A DNA stretch of 19,655 nucleotides. Source: Xylaria sp. FL1777 (taxonomy: Eukaryota > Ascomycota > Sordariomycetes > Xylariales > Xylariaceae). Positions 9,498-18,184 of the stretch are shown in pieces. Where the stretch lies: assembly GCA_022578965.1 (NCBI GenBank), contig MU400944.1:1-19655 (forward strand). Direction: 5' to 3'. A program made the position numbers and the translations under genes. The notes under the pieces are model-generated. The model was not told where the DNA came from. It ran no database searches and saw only the letters and a list, made by a program, of their open reading frames with translations. Numbering within the stretch: the first letter of the stretch is position 1; each line of letters begins with the position of its first letter.

Positions 9498-10037
9498 TCA
9501 CGACTTTGCATTCATCCCATCGTCGTCATCATCAGACCCGGCTTTGACAGATATGTTAACTGCGCCACACATTTCTAGACCAGTACAATTTAGCGGTTTT
9601 TTCTTTCTTTCTCTTTTTTTTCCCCCCCACGGGCCCTCGTCATATTGCTCGGGCAAATCGGGGTCTAGATCATCAGGCTTACCGTCATTTGTACCCCCAT
9701 AGTCGGTAAAACCAGCATTGGTGATTACATCCACACATATAATGAAATCAAGCAGACTTACGTTTAAGGGGACATAATTGATATCGCAAACAACTTGGAC
9801 CCGTGTGACAAAGAGAATGGTAGAGCGCGTGGGAAGATGCCAAACGTGGTATTCGTATCTATGATGAATTTTGATTGGTGCATCGGCCAAGTCGGCAATA
9901 CAAAAAGTCGGGTGGCAGGCGGGTAACCATTTGTCGGTACACCCTGATAGATTGTTAATGTGTAGTGAGAATTGACAGCCTTGTCGATATGCCACTGTCG
10001 CTGCGGACAATATCAGTAGGGACAGGATGGTGAACAT
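9498..10037 (-). CDS. Small secreted cysteine-containing protein, candidate (179 aa or a spliced shorter form)
   Basis: The ATG at 10037 opens a frame of 179 codons. Residues 1-16 form a typical signal peptide (hydrophobic, small residues, likely cut after TVA), so the product is probably secreted. Cysteines fall at 21, 33, 41, 46 and 84, with a few more toward the end. The last third is unlike the first: an acidic stretch, then a lysine/arginine run encoded by a purine tract, then a run of aspartates. A perfect donor GTAAGT (9756-9761) follows codon 92, so the real protein may be spliced there. Possible acceptors (CTAG sites about 97 and 190 nt on) give two different short tails. A TATA-like stretch lies about 100 bp upstream (10136-10153). 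I recognise no family; a role such as an effector would be inference from signal peptide, size and cysteines only. Confidence 0.5.
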   Translation of the reverse strand: MFTILSLLILSAATVAYRQGCQFSLHINNLSGCTDKWLPACHPTFCIADLADAPIKIHHRYEYHVWHLPTRSTILFVTRVQVVCDINYVPLNVSLLDFIICVDVITNAGFTDYGGTNDGKPDDLDPDLPEQYDEGPWGGKKRERKKKPLNCTGLEMCGAVNISVKAGSDDDDDGMNAKS

Positions 10038-10838
10038 TGTGGTCTGTTCGTTGATTAATCAGTCTGTCGAGGATGAAAAGCCCAAAGAACCAGAAACTAC
10101 TGCGTCTGGTTGCGCGCATATGCATACTTGAGTGTATTTATATACATATATAAGTACTTTACCCGTGTGTATAGGGCTCGTAATACCAGAGATGATCGTC
10201 AACAGCATACCTAGGTACAATCTATCTAGATAATATCTCTGGAGCCTCAGACACGAGCCCATCGGGCGTTCCAAACACCAATGTAGTAGTCAGTGCCTAT
10301 GTAGACTCTCTCTCCGATAGCAATGCTGCGAGATAGTATTAGTACTAAACTTGGTTTCACCAATTTTCTTCCTCTCTCACCTTTGATCTTGTTTTGACTC
10401 AAAAAAAGGGTGCAAGTATATTGGGAGATGGATACAAAAGTGGCACACATTCATTAAATAGGCATTAATAGGTATGTCTAACGGCCACTGTTGACAATTA
10501 GCTCCGGCAGGGTGTAGATTAAATCCGGGTCTGGCCGGCCTGGGATATCTCAAACCCTACTTAGACTAGACTACATGTTGGCAGGCCTACAACCCTACAA
10601 CCACCAATGACCTGCATACAGATCTGTCTCCGCGCGTACCTCAGAGTGGCTACCGCCCATTCATAGGCATATACATATCTAACACTCACATCCATGTCTT
10701 GTGTATTCAGGCTCGGTGAGAAGGGTATATTATTTCTTTCTTCTTTCCTATCACTTGTGGTTTCCATATCCTTTCTGCTTTATTATTCATTAACATTGTG
10801 CTACTGGTATTGGAACTGAGAACCACCTTACCGACTCA
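10038..10838. promoter_or_regulatory. Divergent promoter region
   Basis: This 801-bp gap separates the starts of the minus-strand secreted-protein gene and the plus-strand zinc-cluster gene. It has one TATA-like site for each direction: 10136-10153 toward the minus-strand gene, and 10726-10733 followed by a CT-rich leader toward the plus-strand gene. Head-to-head spacing allows shared control, but no operator could be identified. Confidence 0.4.
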
Positions 10839-12420
10839 ATGCTACGGCGATCCCATAAGAAGACAAAAAAGGGGTCCAAATGTGAAGAATGCCGACGCCG
10901 TCATATTAGGGCAAGTTCCAAGTTTCTCGCTACCTACTTGCTTAACCTCGCCTATCGAGATAGCCTACTACAGGTATCCGCATGTGGCGTCTTTTGCCGT
11001 CACAGATATCGGGTATCTAGTGTTTATTACTAGGCACTCCTACTTATCCAAGACTAACAGTGACATTATTGCTCTTCCGTAGTGTGACCAACAGCATCCC
11101 AGCTGTATTAACTGCCGAAATTCAGATCGCATCTGCATCTATAAACCTACAGATCCAACTCGAGCTGCTGACACATCTTCTTCGGCCGCGAATGCACCAT
11201 CGCACGAGCATACACGGGCACCGCCACATGAAGAAATACCACGGGAACCATCACCTTCCCAGCGTCCACTGGCCCGGACTCTAGATGATTCCCTCATTAA
11301 TATCCTCCACTTGGAGCTTTTTAGCCATTTCATGCAAGGCACTTTTCTCTTCATCGACAGGGACAACCCCCTTACCGACCAGGTCAAGAAGACGGCTCTC
11401 TCCAGTGCCTTCTCAAACCCATATCTAATGCATGGCATCCTCGCCTTTTCTGCTCGTCATATTAGCACTCAGGTCTCCCTGGAAATATCTCACTATTACC
11501 TCAATCAGTCAACCACGCTTCAAACTTGGGCTGTGACCAACTTCAACCCCGCGCCTCCAGAGCCCGACCAGGACACATGTGTGGCCCTCTTCCTCTTTTC
11601 TAGCCTCATCTGTGTACATGGTCTTGCCGATATCGCTCCTCTGGATCTTCCCCCAGAACGGTTCCTCATTCGTTTTGGCCATTACTTTGGACTTCAACGC
11701 GGTGTGAGGACCATCATCGGCGACTACCGGTCTCAACTTGAGCAGTCAAAAATACAGAACATCATTAAATGGTGCGACCTAGCGGTTCTAGGAAAGGGGG
11801 AAGGCCCTGAGTGTGACAGTATTCGACAACTAGTCGTGCAGTCGACAGATCTATCACCATCTGCTATCGAAGCATGTCATCTTGCAATTGAGCAGCTACA
11901 GTGTGTTCTGGATGGATGCAGTCCTCACCAGCCAATGCCAGTCCATTGCGTTTACTGTAGGTGTACAACGGTCTTGCTGAGTTTTTGATATCGCTCAAAG
12001 ACTTAACCCCTCCTCACTCAGCCATGTCAGCTCGCTCTGTCACGTCACCTGCTATCCCGGCCAGGCGATTGGCGGACGGCTGGGACGTCGAGTAGATCGA
12101 GAGAATCCTTAGCCTCGTAGAAAACATGAGCCGCCTATACTGATGTTATCTCTATAGTAACCTTAGCATGGCCACTTCTCGTCCATGAGAAGTTAGTTGA
12201 CTTGCTCGTGCTACGCCGCCCAGTAGCCTTAGTCATCCTTGCCTACTATGGCGTAGCTCTGGACATATGCCGCGACCTGTGGATGGTTGGTCAGGCTGGG
12301 AGACAGATCGTCCATGCTGTCAATATGTTTCTTGGCCCGAAGTGGGCTCCGCTACTTCGGTGGCCTTGTGATGTAGTTAGCAATAAAACCCTACGACCGG
12401 ACGGCTCATCAACTATCTAG
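10839..12420 (+). CDS. Zn(II)2Cys6 transcription factor, UPC2/AflR-type C-terminal domain (3 exons, 402 aa)
   Basis: Exons 10839-10910, 11083-11956 and 12158-12420 join in frame to 402 residues, a usual size for the family. Cysteines 15, 18, 25, 32, 35 and 42 form C-x2-C-x6-C-x6-C-x2-C-x6-C; the third cysteine is the first codon of exon 2. A Pro/Ser linker follows, then the regulatory domain seen in sterol-uptake-control (UPC2-like) fungal factors, with ELFSHF near 102, YLMHGILAFSARHIS near 138-152, AWPLLV near 319 and RRPVALVILAYYGV near 336-350. Intron 1 (10911-11082, 172 nt) has a GC donor, GCAAGT, with branch site ACTAAC (11053-11058) and acceptor TAG. Intron 2 (11957-12157, 201 nt) has GTAGGT, branch ACTGAT and TAG. 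A nuclear regulator, target unknown. Only the zinc cluster and spacing are direct; the UPC2-type assignment is recalled family knowledge. No stop interrupts the spliced frame. Confidence 0.9.
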
Positions 12421-14026
12421 CCTTACCTTGGGTTGTTTGGCGGGGTCAGGAACGTGATCTCCCGTCTCCCCATTGGAAAGCGAACTATATACGCAATCGT
12501 CTCCATGATTCGAAGTGTTGTAGAAGCAAACGCGGTAGTCATTATCGGTCTTTGCATATGGCGATTAGCCGTAGGCAAGTGGTAGAGATACACTTCTCTA
12601 AGCTAGGCTAGTCCCCCGAGAGACTGTGTGCGTTAAGGCTGCATTTCTCTTGTTTCCTACAACTTCTCAGCTTCCGGCCAAGCACTATATCCCGTCCTTT
12701 ATAATTGCTTGTTTCTATTTAAGTAGGATACCTTCCCCTTTCGCAATTTCTTGCAGCGTATTCATGATACTCCCTCGTAGCTACCAGTTTTGGATAAGAC
12801 TTTCTCGCCATGCGTCGTTATCGTCCTCGCTTCATAGCTTTCGTGGATAGCTCATTCAAAGATCCATTCGATCCATTAGCTCTTAATCTCAGAGATATAC
12901 CTACACCAGATCATCTCTCAAGTTTCCTAGACACAGCAATGAAAGAAATGCGGAAGTCAGCTTGGAGCATATAAGACCGTCACCAGTTCCTTGATAGTTG
13001 CCTACTTGGAATAACTGCGCACATCATGGCCTATATCCTCACCTTGAACCCTACCCAAACAGCAGGCACAGTTGTCATAGCCTAGCACCTGGTTTCTTCC
13101 CTCGATACTATTAATTCAAGATCCACCGCCGTCATATAACCTCCCATCGTCCCTCCCCTTACCACCTATCACCACATCTCCTCCTGCTGATGAGCAGAAT
13201 CTGTGTCTCGTCCACACAGCACACTCTGCATTAGGCCCTACTGTGTCATTGCCCGGCCCCTGTGGTGCTTGAGTGAGGTGCAAGAGATTACGTTTGCGAT
13301 CACAGAGACGTCTTAGAACATCTTCCTGAATAAGGAAAACACCTTTCGGCCAAGGATTGCACCAGCATATCGCGAAGTGGCAGTGGAGGCGGCCGACCTC
13401 AGCTATCCTCACGAACTTGGCTTCTTCTCTCGAGATTTTCACCTATTGAACTTCTTTTAGAGTTTATGCCAGTATCTTCGGGTCCACTACTCAGCAACAC
13501 GTCAATATCCCGAGTGGCCCGTACGGTTCAATCTTGGCACTATGCGCGACCCTCTCATTATGCATCCATCTTACAGCCCTGCTGAACACCAGGTCCTAGT
13601 GAAAGTAATGTGAACGCCATGTTTCGCACGACGAGGCGGGGATGGCCACGGAATTCAACTGAGAAAGGTCGATCAAGCACTACCAATTGAAAAAGAACAT
13701 GTCAGGAAAATAAATAGCTACTGAAGTAGTTTTGAAGATAGGATTCGTCCATCGCCTAATGCGTCTACCCCGCGGCTCTAGCCACCCCTGATCATCATGC
13801 ATGAGATGGGTGCTCAGGCACCGTATGTAGTACAGCTGTACATTGGGCGGCGGCAACGTCATGCTAGCAACCATCTCATTCATTCTCACGCCTAGCCTTT
13901 CGTATTCAGCTTCAGTTTTGTACTCATCTACTTACCCAGATGCCTAGTGTGCTACCCAATCTGCATTCAGATATATTACTATACATAGAAATAATTCATT
14001 TTATCTCTTCCTCCAGCATAAAACCC
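12421..14026. other. Interval without a secure gene
   Basis: About 1.6 kb between the regulator and the promoter tract of the next gene. It contains a possible decayed frame (given separately) and several short frames on both strands. A minus-strand frame at 13116-13442 is open for 108 codons but lacks an ATG at its start and shows no motif. Confidence 0.5.
12810..13732 (+). pseudogene. Possible decayed coding region, family unknown
   Basis: One frame, from the ATG at 12810, stays protein-like for about 300 codons without needing a frameshift, but is cut by about nine in-frame stops. Open pieces include NLRDIPTPDHLSSFLDTAMK, DRHQFLDSCLLGITAHIMAY, NTFRPRIAPAYREVAVEAAD and RFNLGTMRDPLIMHPSYSP. 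Stops without frameshifts would fit point-mutation decay such as repeat-induced point mutation (RIP). Against this, that many stops is only somewhat below chance, and I do not recognise the protein. It could be a relic or an accident of composition. Confidence 0.25.
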
Positions 14027-14114
14027 CCTTTTTTCTTTCTTTCTTCAATCATTACCCCAACTAACTTACCTCATCCACAAGCTAGACCCTCTCTCTTTCT
14101 CTATCTTTCTCGCC
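14027..14114 (+). promoter_or_regulatory. Pyrimidine-rich leader of the membrane-protein gene
   Basis: Runs of TTTC and CTCT end about 45 bp before the ATG at 14158. Such CT-rich tracts are common at the transcription start and 5' UTR of filamentous fungal genes. No TATA box is obvious. Confidence 0.5.
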
Positions 14115-14157
14115 ATATCCACCGCTCATCACAAGCTCGCAGGCCGAGTCCGGGATC

Positions 14158-14244
14158 ATGGAGTATCATCCGCCGACGCCATCTTTCCAGGCTGCAACAT
14201 TTTCCCTAGACAATGGGGGGCCGCCGCCGCCGCCACCACCACCA

Positions 14245-14284
<40 letters not shown>

Positions 14285-15152
14285 CCACCGTTACAGAGCC
14301 TTTCGTCGGCACCGATATAAAGACTATGAAGACGGCTGCCGAGATCTCGCTCCGTGAATACGCCACTCTCCAGAAACAAGGGAACGGTGCCGGAAACGAA
14401 CGTCTGCGCGCTCAGGGCGGCCTCGCTGCTTCCGACCTCCGCGCTCTCCGCTCCGAGGTCACGCTCGTGTTAAAGAGAGCACAGACCGGACGATGGCGGA
14501 AGTGGCTGCTTGGTGGCATCGTGTGAGTCTATCTACACTTCCTTGGTTTTATCCTTTCTCTGCTTGACCTAGCTTGACTTGATTTGATTCTACTCGACTC
14601 TACCCCCTCCTTACCCTGTCTCCCCTCCCCCCTCCCCTTTCAGCATTTCCTTTTCCTCGTCTAGAAAGTGCTTAAGGACTCGTTTTGCGGGACTACTAAA
14701 TGTATTGAGTTTTGTCTTTTGCTTGGATCTTAATGAGTGAGGGATTTCGGTGCGAAGAGGGCGTGTGAGAGGTGACGCCAACATGTATATGTATATATTA
14801 ACCGCTTCGAAGCGCCGCCATCATCCCCGCCGTGCGCAAGATCTTCCGCAGATCATCTGACGACCAGGTATCCTCCAACGACACAGAGCATGCCTTCCGG
14901 AAGAGCAAGTCTCTTATCGCACGCATATTAGACTCTGTCCACGTCGACGGCAAGTCAGGCTTTGCATCTATCGCCTTTTTCGTGCTGGCTGTGCTTTACG
15001 TGTTTCAAAGCGAGGTGTCGTTGCGCGTGGCTCGGACCGTCTCGAAAAGACTGAAGACCCTCGTTGCCAAGGTCGAAGATGGCGTTGAGGATGTTGGTGA
15101 GCAGGATTTAAAGCTCTTGAATGGGTGGCGGTGGAGAGTTTTGCTTTGGTAG
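14158..15152 (+). CDS. Conserved-looking membrane protein with polyP/polyQ N-terminus (2 exons, 234 aa)
   Basis: Exons 14158-14522 and 14813-15152 join as GT|C to restore one frame of 234 codons. The 290-nt intron begins GTGAGT and ends GAAG. After a short leader come eight prolines (22-29) and thirteen glutamines (30-42). Next is a polar, probably helical region (about 50-110), a hydrophobic turn across the splice junction (WLLGGIVAAIIPAV, about 116-129), a Ser/Asp/Lys-rich stretch, and one good membrane segment (FASIAFFVLAVLYVF, about 172-186). A basic, then acidic, amphipathic tail ends in WRWRVLLW. This suggests a one- or two-pass membrane protein; which membrane is unknown. The clean splicing and lack of decay suggest a core gene. 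It converges on NUP49 with about 680 bp between the stops. I cannot name the family. Confidence 0.85.
14245..14283 (+). repeat. In-frame CAACAG hexamer repeat (polyglutamine)
   Basis: Thirteen consecutive glutamine codons, nearly all alternating CAA and CAG, directly after a CCG/CCA proline run. Such arrays can gain or lose units, so protein length here may differ between strains. Confidence 0.85.
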
Positions 15153-15835
15153 ATTTTGAGGAAAGAAAGCTAGTGTTGCTCTGGGACAATACCTGAGCTG
15201 TGATGGATACATATACACAATACTTGATTATGTCGGTAGCGTTGGATTTGTCGGTAAATTGTTTGTTCGGGGGGCGTTTAAGTTTAATGTCTTTGGCACA
15301 TTTACTTTCCCATGTCAAGGGACAAGGTGTCACTGGAGGAGTAAAAACATTGTCTTCACATTCTCATCGTCGATTATAGCTTGACAGCTCAGAACAAAAT
15401 AGACCAAGACAAATTTCACAAGATAAAAGACCAGTTATGGAGTCGAGAGCTGGATGATCCTGTAATTGAACTATATCCAGTGCTAAATGAAATTCCTCGT
15501 GACAGACGTCCTTGTGAGTTCAGACTGGATACTTGTTTCACATCTTTTCAAATGCCTCGCATGTTTAGAGTAACGGGACCAGGATGAAAACAAGACAGCC
15601 GTAACCCTGGAGGCCTACCAGAACATGAAAATAGGCAAGCCATCTATACTCTATAGATACATATTACCATAATTTTACACTCGACGCTGCGAGCTTTACA
15701 AGTTTCGCTTTCAAGCGAAGGGGAGACTCTTAAAGCGTCATTTGGTCGCCCTTTCGCTCTCCCCCTCTTTTTTTCCAACCCGGGTATCTATACCTGATGA
15801 AATAAACCGTGTATGCCGCCGAAATGCTCGGTAAA
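15153..15835. other. 3' intergenic region between convergent genes, with inverted repeats
   Basis: It holds the 3' ends of the membrane-protein gene (from left) and NUP49 (from right). A perfect inverted repeat TTCGCTT/AAGCGAA with a 2-nt gap lies at 15704-15719. It is followed by GGGGAGA (15720-15726) pairing with a later TCTCCCC (about 15758-15764) and then a T-run. This may be a 3'-end or transcription-stop structure. A 68-codon frame at 15381-15587 has no motif and is not called. Confidence 0.4.
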
Positions 15836-17530
15836 CTAATATACAGCGCTTGTATCGCGGTCGTGGTTGATGAAATCGCCCAACTGCAGCCGAGTCATGC
15901 CTTCTCTGGCACTTCCAACGTCGCCGGCCACTTTGAGAATGCCCTGCTCAAAGTCTCTCAACACTGCGACCAGCTCCTGAATTTTTGCATCCGTCCCAGA
16001 TGAGGCTCCATTCTTCGTCGCCATCATTCGCTGCAATTGCTCAACCAGGCTATCTGAGACTCCGTGCATGTGTAGTTCGATCTCGGTCAGATTTCTCTCG
16101 TACTTTTTCATCTGGTCAGCCATCTCATCGGCTGTCTTCGAAAAGAAGCCCACGAGATCTTGTCCATCGGTTTCGGCATTCGCATTTCCCGAGGCTTGCT
16201 GCCTCGGCGACCACAAGCCTGAGGTATGGTACTGCTGTGGGAGTTTAAGGTTATCTATAGCACGAAAGCTCAAACGCGCATTGTCAGCATCCTGGTTGAT
16301 TAGGACGCGGGCCGCTTCAATAGATTGCGCAGCAGATTCCAAGGCATGTCGTGCACCATCATATTTTCTAGTAACAAATGTGACGTCATTCGGAACGCTT
16401 TCTAGCATCTCACGGTGACCAGACATGAATGAATCCACCTCTTCCTTCCTGCGAACTTGCTCTGCGATGAAAGTATCGGCCTGCTCAATGATCTTTTGGA
16501 GATCTTCCTGTAGGTCATTAAACCGTGTGGTGCCCTTGAGGTTGGTGAGATCAATGCGCACACCGGGGAGAGTAGGTTGGGCGTTGGGCTGGCCCATGGT
16601 CAAACCAAAGCCAAAACCACCGCCGAAGCCTACGGTAGGTTGTTGCTGCTGTTGTTGTTGCTGCGGCTGACCAAGAGAAACGGGCTGGCTTTGGGTCTGT
16701 TGGCCGAGACTAGCACTACCGGCACACCGGGTCAGGATATAGGACCTTGGATAAAGACATCGAGGCTCGCAAACTCACAAGAAACTAGGTCGCTGCTGGG
16801 CGGCTTGGCTCAATAGATTATTCCCCGCAGCATTATTGGCGGGTTGAGCAGGATTTGGCGCACCACCAAACAGACTTAGCCCACCGGCTGTGCCCGTGGT
16901 TGCCTGGCCAGTTGTAGCATTGGCATTGCCGAATAAACCTCCGGTAGTCTGGGTTTGCGGCTGAGTCTGGGTTTGGGGAGTAGCTCCGAAGAGACTCGTG
17001 GTGCCCTGGGCCGCAGGTTGAGGCTGGTTCTGGATGGTAGCACCAAACAAGCTACCAGTCTGCTGCTGCTGTTGTTGTTGTTGAGGTTGTGTAGAGGCGG
17101 CGGAACCAAAGAGTGAGGCGCCCTGCTGCGGTTGTTGCTGCGGCTGTTGCTGCGACGTGGTAGAAGGGGTACCGAATAAACCACCGGGCTTGGGGGTGGA
17201 AGCGTTTGCGGGCTGTTGGGCCGACCCGAACAGGCTTCCAGAAGCGGGCGTCTGGCCAGCAGTCGAGCCACTGTCGTCATCCAAGGCGCTCGTCAGTCTC
17301 TTGAGCGGCATAGCAACATGGAGGAGAGGGGCATGGATGCGTAATGTGCGGTTGTGCGGTTGTGCGGGAGAACAGGGGAGGAGGGGGGGAGGGAGGGAAA
17401 GACAGAGAGATGGCGATCGAAATGAGAGCTGAGGGCACACAAGAAGAGGTGGACAGACTTACAACATGTTGGCAGAGGATGTGTTGATGCTCAAACCTCC
17501 TGGACCGCTTGCTGACCGAAAAAGGGCCAT
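15836..17530 (-). CDS. NUP49: Nucleoporin NUP49 (GLFG nucleoporin of the Nsp1 complex; 3 exons, 479 aa)
   Basis: Exons 17463-17530, 16779-17270 and 15836-16715 join in frame to 479 residues. The product is the Nup49 (animal Nup58) subunit of the Nsp1-Nup57-Nup49 complex, whose FG repeats fill the nuclear pore channel. Residues 23-165 carry seven xLFG motifs (five SLFG, two GLFG) spaced by Q/T/P-rich linkers. A Q-run and GFGGGFGFG follow, then the conserved helical, coiled-coil-forming part from RIDLTNLKGTTRF (about 240) through NLKLPQQYH to the end. Intron 1 (17271-17462) has donor GTAAGT and branch CTGAC; intron 2 (16716-16778, 63 nt) has GTGAGT and CCTGAC. The start at 17530 was chosen because MALFRSASGPGGLSIN splices directly to FGSTAGQ. 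The in-frame ATG at 17311 lies inside intron 1. A second acceptor 6 nt downstream in intron 2 would drop two residues. Confidence 0.93.
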
Positions 17531-18184
17531 CGGCAAGGGGGAGGGGAGGCTACCTACAGCTCGGGGCGGCTGTGCGACTTGTGTCTGGGTACAGCCAGGC
17601 GGTGGAATATGGGAATGAGCAGATAGAGGTGGGTTGGTGGGTTGGGAGAGGTTAGCTGATCAATCAACAAACGCACAAGGACGAACGAAGGGATGAATTT
17701 AGGTAACGAAGAGATGGACGATTAGAGCTAAGTAGGTACCTAAGTAGGCATGTTTACAATCAAAGTAGGTATGCAGTAGGAAGGTAGGTACCTAGGTAGG
17801 GTTACGTTACGGGAGCACCATGCACTAGTCCAGACTAAGTAAAGTACCTAGGTAGGTATTTACTGTAGGTAAGTACATTAGGTACCTACGCAGTAATCTA
17901 CATATGGTACATACAGTAGTAGAAGTAGCAGGTACCCTGCACACACATGTGCATGCATGTTTGTCTCCACATTCCAATCCATATGTATGTACAAAGTATG
18001 TAGGTACCTATTGTACTGCGTACATAGGTAGGTAGGTCTTTTCACATTGCATACCTACCTACATAACCTACCTTCAAGGTTGTATGTATGAACTTCAATT
18101 GCACCCTACTAACATAGGTACGGTGGCCCATAGCAAAAAAGTGTGCCAGAACCAAGGCAACCCTACTTAACTCCTTTTACCTAC
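17531..18184. other. NUP49 upstream region merging into TAGGTA-rich DNA
   Basis: The first 200 bp should hold the NUP49 promoter (minus strand), rich in purines on the plus strand, that is CT-rich in the sense of the gene. From about 17730 the sequence is dominated by TAGGTA/TACCTA words. No gene is seen. Confidence 0.5.
17731..18075. repeat. Dense TAGGTA/TACCTA word cluster
   Basis: Many copies of TAGGTA, TACCTA and palindromes such as AGGTACCT and ACCTAGGT in both orientations, with irregular spacing. It is the densest block of this word family in the window, placed between NUP49 and the AT-rich isochore. It is not a regular tandem array. Confidence 0.7.

Noticed and set aside
12408..12588. 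Open frame of about 58 codons running out of the end of the regulator gene
   Set aside because: It overlaps the true exon in another frame, has no start and no known motif, and its length is within chance.
14166..14366. Minus-strand frame rich in Cys and Gly runs
   Set aside because: It is the antisense of the polyP/polyQ codons of the plus-strand gene at 14158.
15985..16670. Several plus-strand frames of 80-116 codons
   Set aside because: They are antisense to the conserved core of NUP49, whose spliced minus-strand frame is far better supported.
17157..17440. Start of NUP49 at the ATG at 17311
   Set aside because: It lies inside an intron with a perfect donor and CTGAC branch site. The upstream exon gives a better N-terminus and restores an FG motif at the junction.
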